Positions 16,958 through 26,042 of a DNA stretch of 64,000 bases are shown here, in pieces. Origin of the DNA: Leuconostoc holzapfelii (lineage in GTDB: Bacteria > Bacillota > Bacilli > Lactobacillales > Lactobacillaceae); contig NZ_JAAXPO010000004.1 in assembly GCF_012396485.1 (NCBI RefSeq), forward strand, positions 62,001 through 126,000. The letters are read 5' to 3'. Numbering within the stretch: position 1 is the stretch's first letter; the number at the start of each line of letters is the position of its first letter. The notes under the pieces are model-generated. The model had not been told where the DNA came from, made no database searches, and saw only the letters and a program-made list of their open reading frames with translations. A program made the position numbers and the translations under genes.

Positions 16958-16999
16958 AAAAAAGCTATAACAACTGGTAAACAGTTGTTATAGCTTTTT
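16958..16999 (-). terminator. Terminator of the opp operon
   Basis: Perfect stem of at least 16 bp (AAAAGCTATAACAACTG and complement) with a 5-base loop and a T-run on either strand, right after the oppF stop. Confidence 0.92.
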
Positions 17000-17005
17000 A
17001 ATCCC

Positions 17006-17941
17006 TTAAACCTGTTGCGCTTGATATTGCGCCGCTTCTTCAGGTGTGGCCAAAACAAAGTGACCTGGGTTGACTTCAATCATTTCACGCGTTTTACCGT
17101 CAGTTTCGATACTGGTATCGTATTCCAAATGTTGACGTGCCTTTTCCACTTCTGGATCAGGGACTGGAATCGCTGAGAGCAAACTCTTCGTATACGGATG
17201 CAAGGGGTGGTTATACACCGCATCCGCAGACCCGATTTCAAGCAATTTACCCCAGTGCATGACCCCGATACGATCAGAAATATACTTCACCATGGACAAG
17301 TCATGCGCGATGAAAAGATAAGTTAACGAGTGCTTCTTTTGCAATTCTTTCATCAAATTCACAACTTGCGCTTGAATTGAGACGTCCAGCGCAGAGATTG
17401 GTTCATCGGCAATGATGAACTTTGGATCAACCGCTAACGCGCGGGCAATCCCGATACGTTGACGTTGCCCACCCGAAAATTCGTGGGGGTAACGGGTGGC
17501 GTGATCTTTGTTCAAACCAACCAGATCCAACAACTCCTGCACCTTTTGGTCACGTTCCGCCTTAGAACTGGCAAGTTTGTTGACGTCAATCCCTTCGGCA
17601 ATAATGTCGCGCACTTTCATACGCCCATTCAAACTGGCCTGTGGGTCTTGGAAAATCATTTGCGCATCTTTTCGGAACTCAGCGAGTTGTTTGCCTTTTA
17701 AATGCGTCACATCTTTGCCTTGGAATAAAATATCCCCAGCAGTTTGTTCGTAAATCTTTAGGATTGTCCGACCAATTGTGGTCTTTCCTGAGCCTGATTC
17801 ACCCACCAGACCAAAGATTTCGCCTTCATAAATATCAAAACTGACGTGATCAATTGCACGTACTTCATTGGCTTTACCTTGGTTGAAATACAACTGTAGG
17901 TCTCTGAGCTCAACTAACTTCTTTGGTGCTTCTTCAGTCAT
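17006..17941 (-). CDS. oppF: Oligopeptide ABC transporter ATP-binding protein OppF
   Basis: 311-residue ABC ATPase of the oligopeptide importer. Walker A GESGSGKTT, signature FSGGQRQRIGIARAL, Walker B FIIADEPISALDVS, and the C-terminal peptide-family tail with NHPLHPYTKSLLSA are visible. The ATG at 17941 is chosen because AGGAGG lies 6-7 bases upstream; the open frame extends to 17983. It is the last gene of the opp operon and abuts oppD. Confidence 0.94.
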   Translation of the reverse strand: MTEEAPKKLVELRDLQLYFNQGKANEVRAIDHVSFDIYEGEIFGLVGESGSGKTTIGRTILKIYEQTAGDILFQGKDVTHLKGKQLAEFRKDAQMIFQDPQASLNGRMKVRDIIAEGIDVNKLASSKAERDQKVQELLDLVGLNKDHATRYPHEFSGGQRQRIGIARALAVDPKFIIADEPISALDVSIQAQVVNLMKELQKKHSLTYLFIAHDLSMVKYISDRIGVMHWGKLLEIGSADAVYNHPLHPYTKSLLSAIPVPDPEVEKARQHLEYDTSIETDGKTREMIEVNPGHFVLATPEEAAQYQAQQV

Positions 17942-17943
17942 GA

Positions 17944-18993
17944 TTAAGCCTCCTGTCCTTGTATTTCTTGCCAACGGGCCCAACGTTTTTGAATTTGTGC
18001 CGGTGGTGTTACTTTTGGTGCGCGTTCATCTAATAGCCAAGTTGCAGCATAGTGGGTGTCGCTCACTTTAAAGAACGGTGGTTCTTCTTTTGAATCAATC
18101 GCCAATGCGAAAGCATTACGTGGGGCAAACGCATCCCCCTTTGGTGGTTCTAACAAATCAGGTGGCGTTCCTGGAATGGCTTCCAATGTACCCACAGCTG
18201 TATCAGTGGTTGGCATTGAGTTAAGCAAGCCCCATGTGTAAGGGTGTTGTGGATTAAAGAAGATTTCATCCACTGTCCCGTATTCCACAATTTTACCGGC
18301 ATACATCACGGCAACGCGGTCCGCCATACCCGCCACAACACCCAAATCATGGGTGATGAAGATAATTGAACTTGATGTTTCACGTTGTAGCTTCTTCATC
18401 AATGTCAAAATTTGAGCTTGAATCGTCACATCCAGCGCTGTCGTTGGTTCATCAGCAATCAATATTTCCGGATCAGCAGCCAACGCAATGGCGACCACGG
18501 CACGTTGCCGCATCCCACCAGACCATTGATGTGGATAATCGTTGATGTGTTCTTCGGCGTTAGGAATCCCAACCCCCTGCATCAACTCCAATGCGCGGGC
18601 TAACGCATCTTCTTTTTTCATCTCACGATGCTTCATGAGCGGTTCTGCAATCTGCATCCCAATCTTCATCGTGGGATCCAAACTTGTCATTGGATCTTGG
18701 AAAATCATGGCAATTTCATTTCCACGAACTGATTGCCATTCTTCTTCTGTCAAATCAAGCAAATTACGGTCTTTAAACAACAGACGTGAATTATCAGGAA
18801 TGCTAGCATTTTTGGCATTTAGCCCCATCAATGTCTTAGTCGTCACTGACTTACCTGAACCTGATTCACCAACAATCGCTAACGTTTCACCTTTATTTAA
18901 ATCAAACGAAACATCACGAATCGCTTGCACTGTCCCAGCATACGTGTTGAAGTTCACGTGCAAATTTTCAACTTTTAAAATCGGATTACTCAT
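17944..18993 (-). CDS. oppD: Oligopeptide ABC transporter ATP-binding protein OppD
   Basis: 349-residue ABC ATPase that pairs with OppF to power peptide uptake. Walker A GESGSGKSV, signature WSGGMRQRAVVAIAL, Walker B ILIADEPTTALDVT. The C-terminal part carries the peptide-importer extension (NPQHPYTWGLLNSMP). In many OppD proteins this region binds an iron-sulfur cluster by four cysteines; none are present here. Start at 18993 has GAGGTG about 10 bases upstream. Confidence 0.94.
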   Translation of the reverse strand: MSNPILKVENLHVNFNTYAGTVQAIRDVSFDLNKGETLAIVGESGSGKSVTTKTLMGLNAKNASIPDNSRLLFKDRNLLDLTEEEWQSVRGNEIAMIFQDPMTSLDPTMKIGMQIAEPLMKHREMKKEDALARALELMQGVGIPNAEEHINDYPHQWSGGMRQRAVVAIALAADPEILIADEPTTALDVTIQAQILTLMKKLQRETSSSIIFITHDLGVVAGMADRVAVMYAGKIVEYGTVDEIFFNPQHPYTWGLLNSMPTTDTAVGTLEAIPGTPPDLLEPPKGDAFAPRNAFALAIDSKEEPPFFKVSDTHYAATWLLDERAPKVTPPAQIQKRWARWQEIQGQEA

Positions 18994-19008
18994 TATCTTG
19001 CACACCTC

Positions 19009-20040
19009 TTAATCTTCACTCGCACGTGGGTCAAATGCATCACGTAATCCGTCACCCAACAGGATGAAGGCCAACGAAATCAATACCAACATAGCTGAGG
19101 GAATTAATACTTGATATGGGTAGAACTGCAACATCGCTTGCGCATCAGAAATCAATGATCCCAATGACGCTGTTGGTGGCTTCACACCCAAATTAATGGC
19201 TGACAAAACAGCTTCAAACATGATGGCACTTGGTACAGTCATCATAATCTGCACAATGATGGTCCCCGCCATATTCGGAATCAAATGCTTAACCGCAATT
19301 TTAGATGAACTTTCACCCAAAGTTTTAGCAGCCAATACATAGTCACGTTCTTTCAATGAAAGGGTCATGTTACGCACTTGACGTGCCATGCTGAGCCAAC
19401 CCGTCATCGCAATCGCCAAAATAATTGACAAAATACCACTACCAAGTAACAAACCAAGCATCGTCACGATAATCAAGTTAGGAATGGATGACAAAATTTC
19501 AATGATACGCTGCATCACGTTATCAACCCAGCCGCCTTTCCAACCAGAAAAGACGCCATAGGCCACACCGATTACCAAATCAATCAACGTTGCCACAATG
19601 GCTACCAACAATGAAATCCGTAGCCCGACAATCACACGCTTGGCCACTGATCGACCAATATTGTCAGTCCCTAAAATAAATCTTTCCCCATCAGGTACAC
19701 CTTGTGAGGCATAGACATCTGTCACAGTTGTATCACCTGGTGCTTTGATTTTACCGTCCCAACCTGGAATAGGTAAACCAGAATTGGGCGGTAAGTTCTT
19801 ATACACACCGACTTTATCGGAATTAAATGCATTCGCTGCCTTTTGTGGGACAAAAATATTAGACACCACGGCAAAAGCTAGAATAAAAATTAAAAACCAC
19901 ATCGAGATAACCGCAAGCTTGTTAAGCTTGAGGCGACGCCAAGCATCTTGCCAAAATGACAAGGCTGGCTTTGAAATATGTTCGTTGGCATCAGAGCTTT
20001 GTGCGCCAACGATGACAAAATCTTCAGTATTTGCTGCCAT
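19009..20040 (-). CDS. oppC: Oligopeptide ABC transporter permease OppC
   Basis: 343-residue membrane permease with six predicted helices. It has an N-terminal cytoplasmic stretch, a long extracellular segment with GTDNIGRSVAKRVIVGLR, and the EAA-type coupling loop AAKTLGESSSKIAVKHLIPN. Two ATG codons occur in tandem; the second (20040) sits at better distance from AAGGAGG. It pairs with OppB to form the channel. Confidence 0.93.
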   Translation of the reverse strand: MAANTEDFVIVGAQSSDANEHISKPALSFWQDAWRRLKLNKLAVISMWFLIFILAFAVVSNIFVPQKAANAFNSDKVGVYKNLPPNSGLPIPGWDGKIKAPGDTTVTDVYASQGVPDGERFILGTDNIGRSVAKRVIVGLRISLLVAIVATLIDLVIGVAYGVFSGWKGGWVDNVMQRIIEILSSIPNLIIVTMLGLLLGSGILSIILAIAMTGWLSMARQVRNMTLSLKERDYVLAAKTLGESSSKIAVKHLIPNMAGTIIVQIMMTVPSAIMFEAVLSAINLGVKPPTASLGSLISDAQAMLQFYPYQVLIPSAMLVLISLAFILLGDGLRDAFDPRASED

Positions 20041-20051
20041 CATAAGCCTCC

Positions 20052-20969
20052 TTATTGCAAACGAACACGTGGATCAACGATCGCCGTGAGTATATCTGTA
20101 ATCAAAATCATGAACATTAACATTGCCGCATAAACAATCGTAGTCCCCATAATCACTGGGAAATCCTTAGATGGAATGGACAAGACGAATTGTTGCCCAA
20201 TCCCTGGAATTGAGAAAATTTGTTCAATCAACGTTGAACCCGTTAACAAACCAGCTGCCATTGGGCCAATCAAAGTCAAGACTGGAATCATTGAATTACG
20301 ATACGCATGCTTATTGACAATTTCCTTGTCACTAAGCCCTTTCGCCTTGGCTAATTGCACGTAATCCGAGCTCAATGATTCAATCATTTCTGAACGGACA
20401 AAACGTGTGGTAATGGCTGCGGGGCTAACTGCCAAAGCAATAGTTGGCAGAATAGTTTCCGAGAACGAATCCCCCCAACCAGACACTGGGAAGATTGGCC
20501 ATTGGAAACCAAAGAGATAAACCAACACAATCCCCAAAATAAAGCTGGGTACTGAGATACCAAGCGTTGACAAGATGCCCAAAACACCGTCAATCTTATT
20601 GTTTTTGTTACGAGCAGATACCGCACCCATGATCAGACCGGCCACAACACCAACCACTAAGGCCTGTGCGCCAAGTGCAGCAGAAACAGGCAAACGTTGG
20701 CCAATTAGCATGCTAACTGGTTGGTTTTGATATTGGAACGAAATCCCAAAATCACCATGTGCAGCACCAATAAGATAGTTTAAATATTGCTGCCAAAGTG
20801 GTAAGTCCAACCCATAGGTTGCCTTTAATTGCGCCAAAGCATCTGGCGTCAACTTGGGGTTGTTAAACGGCGTCCCTGGCATGATTTGCATCAAGAAGAA
20901 CGTCGCCGTGATGACCAAGAATAGCGTAAAAACAAGCCAACCTAGTCTTTTTAGAATGTATTTCCACAT
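20052..20969 (-). CDS. oppB: Oligopeptide ABC transporter permease OppB
   Basis: 305-residue permease with six helices. The N-terminus MWKYILKRLGWLVFTLF and FFLMQIMPGTPF are typical of OppB. The coupling loop LAKAKGLSDKEIVNKHAYRN is visible near residue 205. It follows oppA after 87 bases that hold a weak hairpin and an extended -10 element, so the level of oppBCDF may be set apart from oppA. Confidence 0.93.
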   Translation of the reverse strand: MWKYILKRLGWLVFTLFLVITATFFLMQIMPGTPFNNPKLTPDALAQLKATYGLDLPLWQQYLNYLIGAAHGDFGISFQYQNQPVSMLIGQRLPVSAALGAQALVVGVVAGLIMGAVSARNKNNKIDGVLGILSTLGISVPSFILGIVLVYLFGFQWPIFPVSGWGDSFSETILPTIALAVSPAAITTRFVRSEMIESLSSDYVQLAKAKGLSDKEIVNKHAYRNSMIPVLTLIGPMAAGLLTGSTLIEQIFSIPGIGQQFVLSIPSKDFPVIMGTTIVYAAMLMFMILITDILTAIVDPRVRLQ

Positions 20970-20991
20970 AATTATGACTTCCTATAATTAA

Positions 20992-21052
20992 CAAAATAAG
21001 AATTAACTCTCGTCAATCCTTATTTGCCATTGAATATAATTTAATTATACCA
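20992..21052 (-). promoter_or_regulatory. Possible internal promoter and weak attenuator between oppA and oppB
   Basis: An extended -10 (TGGTATAAT on minus, core at 21044-21049) lies just after the oppA stop without a good -35. Downstream, CAAATAAG and CTTATTTTG (21019-21026, 20992-21000) can form a weak hairpin. Either feature could uncouple binding-protein and permease levels. Confidence 0.4.
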
Positions 21053-21056
21053 GTGT

Positions 21057-22691
21057 TTACTTCTTAACTGCGAGTTTCCAGTCTTGGTTCAATCCAGTCG
21101 TGTTGATCACAATACCTGTTACCTTAGGATTTTGTAGTGAGTAACCTGAACGGAAGTAAAGTGGGTTAATGTTGCTGTCCTTGAATAAGTCTGCTTCAGC
21201 ATTCTTGTAATCTGTATCACGTGCTGATTGGTTCAAAGCATCTGTTGTTTCAGCCTTGTTAACCGCTTGTGTATACGCATCATTCTTGAATTGGCCGTTG
21301 TTGTATGAAGCGCCATCCTTGAACAAATCATAGAAAGTTGACCCTTCAGGATAGTCACCACCCCAAAGTGAGACAACGATGTCAAAGTTTTGTGTCTGTG
21401 AATCCTTCAAGCGTTGTTGGAATGGCACAAACTTTTCGTTAATCTTAAGACCAGGCAATGCCTTTTCCCATGAACCTTGTAGGTAGTCCAACGTTGCCTT
21501 TGCAGGTGCTGAGTCCGCATCCGAAGTAACTGTCAAAGTGGCACTTGTTTCGCCGACTTCCTTCAAACCTTCCTTGAACAATTCGGCAGCCTTAGCGGCG
21601 TCAAATGTGTAACCAGGGGCCACATACTTGGCCAAGTCTTCCCCTGAAGCTGTCTTAGCCAATGATTGTGGTGCCAAACCAGTCGCTGGTGTTGACACAC
21701 CTGAAGTCACTTGATCTGTCAATTCTTTACGGTTAGTTGCCAAGTTCAAAGCTTCACGGATCTTGGCATTAGCCAAGAACTTATTCTTACCTGTTTGGTT
21801 ATATTCCAAGTATGATGTTGTCGCTTCAGGTGCCTTGACAACGTCCTTGTTGTTCTTGTTGGCCTTGTATAATTCAGGTGTGTTTGAAATTGACACACGG
21901 TCAATCTTACCTTGCTTGTACAATTGTACGGCTGTTTCGGCCTTTTGAACGACTTGAATGTCAATTTCCTTTGTCTTAACGTTCTTAGCATCCCAGTAAT
22001 TGTCGTTCTTCACAAGCTTGAACGTGTTATTCGTTCCGTTCCAGCCTTGCACCTTATATGGCCCTGAGTACAATGCCGTGTCAGACGTTGTGGCGTACTT
22101 CTTGCCTTCCTTGTTCACAAAGCTTTCCTTTTGTGGCATAAAGTTCGCAAACGTCAACAAATATTCAAATTGTGGCATTGGACGTTCCAACTTGAATGTC
22201 AAGGTGTTGCCCTTAGCTGTTACACCAAGTGAATCAACAGGGGCCTTACCAGCCGCAATCTTATCAGCGTTTTCAACACCAGAAGCCAAGTAAGCATACT
22301 GTGATGCTGTCTTTGGGTTCACAATACGTTGCCATGTATACACGAAGTCTTGGGCTGTCAACTTTGAACCATCAGACCACTTCAAGCCATCCTTCAAGAC
22401 AACCGTGTAAGTCAAACCATCATCGGAATGCTTTACTGACTTGGCCAATTCAAGTTGTGGCTTACCCTTAGCATCCACACGCATCAAGTTTGAACCAGAG
22501 TTACCAATGATTGTACCTGAATAGGTATCCGTATTCTTAGAAATATCCAATGTTTGGATTGGTGTTGGTAATTGGAATGACAAAGTCTTTCCGTTATTTG
22601 TTGAACCACCCCAGAGACCAGCGGCACGTGTCCCACCGCCAACGACAACAACTGCGGCCGCGCCGAGGGCTACCTTTTTCCATGTTTCCAT
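21057..22691 (-). CDS. oppA: Oligopeptide-binding protein OppA (no lipobox cysteine)
   Basis: 544-residue family 5 extracellular solute-binding protein for peptides. The mature part shows the family pattern around SDDGLTYTVVLKDGLKWSDG (residues 87-107) and FVYTWQRIVNPKTASQYA. The N-terminus is METWKK plus a hydrophobic stretch (residues 7-19) ending in Gly/Arg, with no cysteine where the usual L-x-G-C lipobox should be. In fact, no lipid anchor is predicted, and tethering would have to be by an uncleaved helix. Start at 22691 has GGGAGG 9 bases upstream. It is first in the operon. Confidence 0.92.
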   Translation of the reverse strand: METWKKVALGAAAVVVVGGGTRAAGLWGGSTNNGKTLSFQLPTPIQTLDISKNTDTYSGTIIGNSGSNLMRVDAKGKPQLELAKSVKHSDDGLTYTVVLKDGLKWSDGSKLTAQDFVYTWQRIVNPKTASQYAYLASGVENADKIAAGKAPVDSLGVTAKGNTLTFKLERPMPQFEYLLTFANFMPQKESFVNKEGKKYATTSDTALYSGPYKVQGWNGTNNTFKLVKNDNYWDAKNVKTKEIDIQVVQKAETAVQLYKQGKIDRVSISNTPELYKANKNNKDVVKAPEATTSYLEYNQTGKNKFLANAKIREALNLATNRKELTDQVTSGVSTPATGLAPQSLAKTASGEDLAKYVAPGYTFDAAKAAELFKEGLKEVGETSATLTVTSDADSAPAKATLDYLQGSWEKALPGLKINEKFVPFQQRLKDSQTQNFDIVVSLWGGDYPEGSTFYDLFKDGASYNNGQFKNDAYTQAVNKAETTDALNQSARDTDYKNAEADLFKDSNINPLYFRSGYSLQNPKVTGIVINTTGLNQDWKLAVKK

Positions 22692-22750
22692 AGCATATAT
22701 CCTCCCGAGATATAAATGTGTTTGTTTTTTATTCTTGATTAACAGATATT

Positions 22751-22779
22751 AGTATACCATGTGTTTTTCTCATTCACAA
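22751..22779 (-). promoter_or_regulatory. oppA promoter
   Basis: TTGTGA (22774-22779) and TATACT (22751-22756) on minus with 17-base spacing and a TG extension before the -10. Confidence 0.75.
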
Positions 22780-22829
22780 CTAATTATTTGTTATTTTTTT
22801 GAAATAATAGGTTTTAAAACATTTTTATG

Positions 22830-22847
22830 AGATTATGTCCATAATCT
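22830..22847. promoter_or_regulatory. Palindrome upstream of the oppA promoter
   Basis: AGATTATGTCCATAATCT has 8-bp perfect arms around TC, about 50 bases upstream of the oppA -35 and 26 bases beyond the preceding gene's stop. There is no T-tract, so an operator is more likely than a terminator. The half-site ATTATG also occurs in the palindrome before aspA. Confidence 0.45.
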
Positions 22848-22872
22848 ATTATCCTTAATTAAAGAAAATGGT

Positions 22873-23532
22873 TTAAGCCAACTTCCGATCAGCCCATCGT
22901 GCTACCAAAGACAACCCATAGTTTAAAATAAAGTACACTAAGGTGATCACGGCCAGAACCGGGATAATGTACGTTGAATTTTGGGCATATACAATTTGAC
23001 CGCGATACGTCATTTCTGACAGCACAATCCCCATCGCCAAGCTCGTATCCTTTACCAATGAAATCAGCTGCGAAATGATTGGCGGAATCATCTTTTTATA
23101 GGCTTGCGGCAATACAATGTAAATCATTGTCTGTACATTGCTTAAACCATTGGCACGCGCCCCTTCAAACTGCCCAATATCAATGGACTCCAAGCCCCCT
23201 CGCACAATTTCTGCCAGCATTGCAGATTCAAACGTGCTCATGGCAACTACTGTGGCCCAAAAGATTGGTAAATGAATCCCAATCTTTGGCAAGGCAAAAT
23301 ACACAAAGAAAATAATTAACAAAAGTGGTAAATTACGAATGACGTTATTAATCGTTCCCACAAACTTTGAAAAATAAGGCAAGCGTTCAAACTGAATGAT
23401 GCCAACAACTGAGCCGAAAATGAGACTCAATACCACCGAGATAAGCGATACACCAACCGTGACACCCAAACCACCCAAGAGGTACATCACATTTTGTGGT
23501 GTAAAGGCACTAAAAATTCCGATTGTTACCAT
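22873..23532 (-). CDS. Amino-acid ABC transporter permease (GlnP type)
   Basis: 219-residue permease of the polar amino-acid family with about five helices. The coupling loop is EGARANGLSNVQTMIYIVLPQA near residue 130. It is the fourth gene of the glnQ-binding protein-permease-permease operon and starts 9 bases after the preceding permease gene stops. Confidence 0.9.
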   Translation of the reverse strand: MVTIGIFSAFTPQNVMYLLGGLGVTVGVSLISVVLSLIFGSVVGIIQFERLPYFSKFVGTINNVIRNLPLLLIIFFVYFALPKIGIHLPIFWATVVAMSTFESAMLAEIVRGGLESIDIGQFEGARANGLSNVQTMIYIVLPQAYKKMIPPIISQLISLVKDTSLAMGIVLSEMTYRGQIVYAQNSTYIIPVLAVITLVYFILNYGLSLVARWADRKLA

Positions 23533-23541
23533 AATTCCTCC

Positions 23542-24180
23542 TTACGCTTGCTTGAGCTTACGCTCAAGGTGCTGTATGTAATAACTCAACGGTAATGTAA
23601 TGATGAGGTACATCACACCCACAATCATGTAAGTGCCAAACGTTTCAAAAGTATTGGCTGCAATCATATTACCTTGATACATCAAGTCCAACCCACCAAC
23701 AAAGGCTAAAATTGAGGAATTTTTCACCAAGTTGATAAATTGGTTGCCAAGTGACGGCAAAGCCACTCGAAAGGCCTGCGGCAGAATAATGTGCTGCATG
23801 GCTTGCCCAAAGGTTAAGCCGTTCGCCCGTGCGCCTTCCATCTGCCCACCTTCAATCGACAAAATTCCTGCGCGGACGGTTTCCGCAATAAACGCCGAGG
23901 TATACAACATCAAAGCAATGGTACCTGATGTGAAACCACTCATCTTGACGTATTTTGAGACGACCAAGAAGAAAAAGAAGGTAATGACAAGTAAGGGAAT
24001 ATTACGAAAGATTTGCACATAAATATTGCCTAACTTGCGCACCCATTTTTGCGGCATAATTTGCATAATCGCAAAACCCGTGCCTAAAATCATTGAACCC
24101 ACCAATGCAATCAAGCTCGACAACAACGTGTAACCAAAGCCCTGCAAAAAAGTGGGAAAATTATCTTGTAGTAATGCCAT
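23542..24180 (-). CDS. Amino-acid ABC transporter permease (GlnP type)
   Basis: 212-residue permease homologous to its neighbour, with coupling loop EGARANGLTFGQAMQHIILPQA. The start ATG overlaps the stop of the binding-protein gene (TAATG arrangement at 24180), indicating translational coupling. The two permeases would form a heterodimeric channel. Confidence 0.9.
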   Translation of the reverse strand: MALLQDNFPTFLQGFGYTLLSSLIALVGSMILGTGFAIMQIMPQKWVRKLGNIYVQIFRNIPLLVITFFFFLVVSKYVKMSGFTSGTIALMLYTSAFIAETVRAGILSIEGGQMEGARANGLTFGQAMQHIILPQAFRVALPSLGNQFINLVKNSSILAFVGGLDLMYQGNMIAANTFETFGTYMIVGVMYLIITLPLSYYIQHLERKLKQA

Positions 24181-25046
24181 TACTTTGCCTCCAAACTGTG
24201 CCAGTCAAGACCAGGAACGTCACTGAACCACTTTTTAATTAACTGATTATACACACCATTCTTTTTGATTGTCGCCAAGGCTTGGTTGGCTTGGCGAACC
24301 ATTGGGCCTTGGTGATTATCAAAGGCAATCCCATATGGGCCATGGGTAAACGTGCCTCCTGCAATGTGATAGGCTGGGTTTTCCGTGGCAAATCCATATA
24401 AAATGGCGTTATCCGTTGACATGGCCTGCCCTTGCCCACTCTTCAACGCTTGCATCCCCGTAGCATAATCCTGAACGGCCAAAACTTTGGCCTTAGGGGC
24501 AAACTTGGCAATCTCTGTTGCTGCCGTTGTCCCAACGACAACAATAATCGTATACTTGGCATCATTCATATCTTTAACTGACTGAATACCAGAGTCTTTT
24601 TTAACCAAAATGGATTGCCCCGCATCAAAGTAAGGCTTGGTAAAATCAATAATCTTTTCACGCTCTGGCGTAATCGTCATCGTTGAGACCGACCCGTCAA
24701 TGTTCGTATTTTTAATCAACTGCATCTTTGATGAGGCAGATACAGGCACAAATTGTGCTGACAAAGGGACACCCGTTTGCTTTGAAATTTGTACCGTGAG
24801 CGCTTTGGCAATATCGACGTCAAATCCTTCGGGAACACCCGTCTTGGTATTCATCAAGCCAAATAATTTGGTATCGGCTTTCACACCCCAAACAATCCGC
24901 CCTAATTTTTCAACCCGCGCCAACGTGTCTTGGTGTGCGGTATTTTTCTTAGCTGTGGCTGTTGCCCACAATAAACCGAGGACAATAACGGCAGCCAAGA
25001 CAATGGTTGCAATAATACCAAATTGTCTTTTTCTAGCTTTTTCCAT
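24180..25046 (-). CDS. Amino-acid substrate-binding protein (no lipobox cysteine)
   Basis: 288-residue family 3 solute-binding protein. Binding-fold motifs are GVPEGFDVDIAKAL near residue 67, the TITPEREKIIDFTKPYF stretch near 124, and YGIAFDNHQG near 250. The family binds glutamine, glutamate or aspartate; specificity cannot be fixed. The N-terminus is KARKRQ plus one hydrophobic helix (residues 10-30) with no cysteine, so like OppA it lacks a lipoprotein signal and may be anchored by this helix. Confidence 0.88.
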   Translation of the reverse strand: MEKARKRQFGIIATIVLAAVIVLGLLWATATAKKNTAHQDTLARVEKLGRIVWGVKADTKLFGLMNTKTGVPEGFDVDIAKALTVQISKQTGVPLSAQFVPVSASSKMQLIKNTNIDGSVSTMTITPEREKIIDFTKPYFDAGQSILVKKDSGIQSVKDMNDAKYTIIVVVGTTAATEIAKFAPKAKVLAVQDYATGMQALKSGQGQAMSTDNAILYGFATENPAYHIAGGTFTHGPYGIAFDNHQGPMVRQANQALATIKKNGVYNQLIKKWFSDVPGLDWHSLEAK

Positions 25047-25093
25047 AATGTTTTGTGCGTTTGGGTGACCCCAAAACGCCCCTCCTCTATTTT

Positions 25094-25831
25094 TTAGTGA
25101 TGTTCAACTTGACTTAAGAATTTCTTCGCCCGTGCTTCCTTTGGATTGTCAAAGAACGCCTTAGTGGTGCTATCTTCAAGGATTTCACCATCCGCCATGA
25201 AAATAACGCGGTCGGCCACCGCCTTGGCAAAACTCATTTCATGTGTCACAACTAACATCGTCATGGATGAATCCTTGGCAATATCTCGCATCACATCCAA
25301 CACATCACCAATCATTTCTGGATCTAGCGCTGAAGTTGGTTCATCAAACAACAAGGCTTTTGGCTTCATCGCCAGTGACCGCGCAATCGCGACACGTTGC
25401 TTTTGTCCACCAGATAATTCCGAAGGCATGTTCGCTGCTTTGTCGGCCAAGCCAACTTTTTCCAGCAATTCCATCGCAATCTTCTTATTTTCCGCTTCGT
25501 CACGCTTCAACACCAAACGCGGTGCCAGCATGATGTTTTCTAGCGTTGATTTATTGTCGTATAGATTAAAGTGCTGGAAAACCATCCCAACATTCTTCCG
25601 GATACGATTCATATCCGTTTTTGGATCGTGCAAATCAAAGCCATTGACAAGCAACTGGCCTTCTTGAATCTCTTCCAAGCCGTTGACGGTACGAATCAAT
25701 GTTGATTTTCCTGACCCAGAAGGCCCAATCAACACGACAGTCTCGCCTTCATCAATCTTTAAATTGATGTTTTTTAATGCATGAAAGTTGCCATAATACT
25801 TTTCAACATTTGTGAATTCAATCATTGACAT
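25094..25831 (-). CDS. glnQ: Amino-acid ABC transporter ATP-binding protein (GlnQ type)
   Basis: 245-residue ABC ATPase: Walker A GPSGSGKST, Q-loop VFQHFNLY, signature LSGGQKQRVAIARSL, Walker B ALLFDEPTSALDPEMIG, H-loop VVTHEMSFA. The ATG at 25831 is chosen because AAGGAG lies upstream and homologues begin near MIEFTNVEK. It is first in the four-gene operon. Its leader contains a hairpin and a run of eight T. Confidence 0.9.
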   Translation of the reverse strand: MSMIEFTNVEKYYGNFHALKNINLKIDEGETVVLIGPSGSGKSTLIRTVNGLEEIQEGQLLVNGFDLHDPKTDMNRIRKNVGMVFQHFNLYDNKSTLENIMLAPRLVLKRDEAENKKIAMELLEKVGLADKAANMPSELSGGQKQRVAIARSLAMKPKALLFDEPTSALDPEMIGDVLDVMRDIAKDSSMTMLVVTHEMSFAKAVADRVIFMADGEILEDSTTKAFFDNPKEARAKKFLSQVEHH

Positions 25832-25887
25832 GAGTAAATTTCTCCTTCTTCTCGCAAGTGCTTTCACACGGCACACGGTCTCGATAC

Positions 25888-25926
25888 AAAAAAAAGACGC
25901 CCACAAATCAATACGGCAGCGTATTG
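25888..25926 (-). promoter_or_regulatory. Leader hairpin with T8 run before glnQ
   Basis: CAATACG-CTGC-CGTATTG (perfect 7-bp stem, 25909-25926) is followed 13 bases later by eight T on the minus strand, about 60 bases before the glnQ start. The gap between stem and T-run argues against a plain terminator; a leader attenuator is possible. Confidence 0.35.
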
Positions 25927-26042
25927 TTCGTTGTTTGCCTCATTCTGCTCTATCTTCAATTGTAGCTGGTAACCGACACTTTAATACATTCTATGACAGA
26001 AAACATGACATAATAATGTGAGTTTCTTAACATTTCACCCGG

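Noticed and set aside
25888-25926. T-box leader for the amino-acid transporter
   Set aside because: The conserved T-box core and specifier stem could not be found, and the leader is short.
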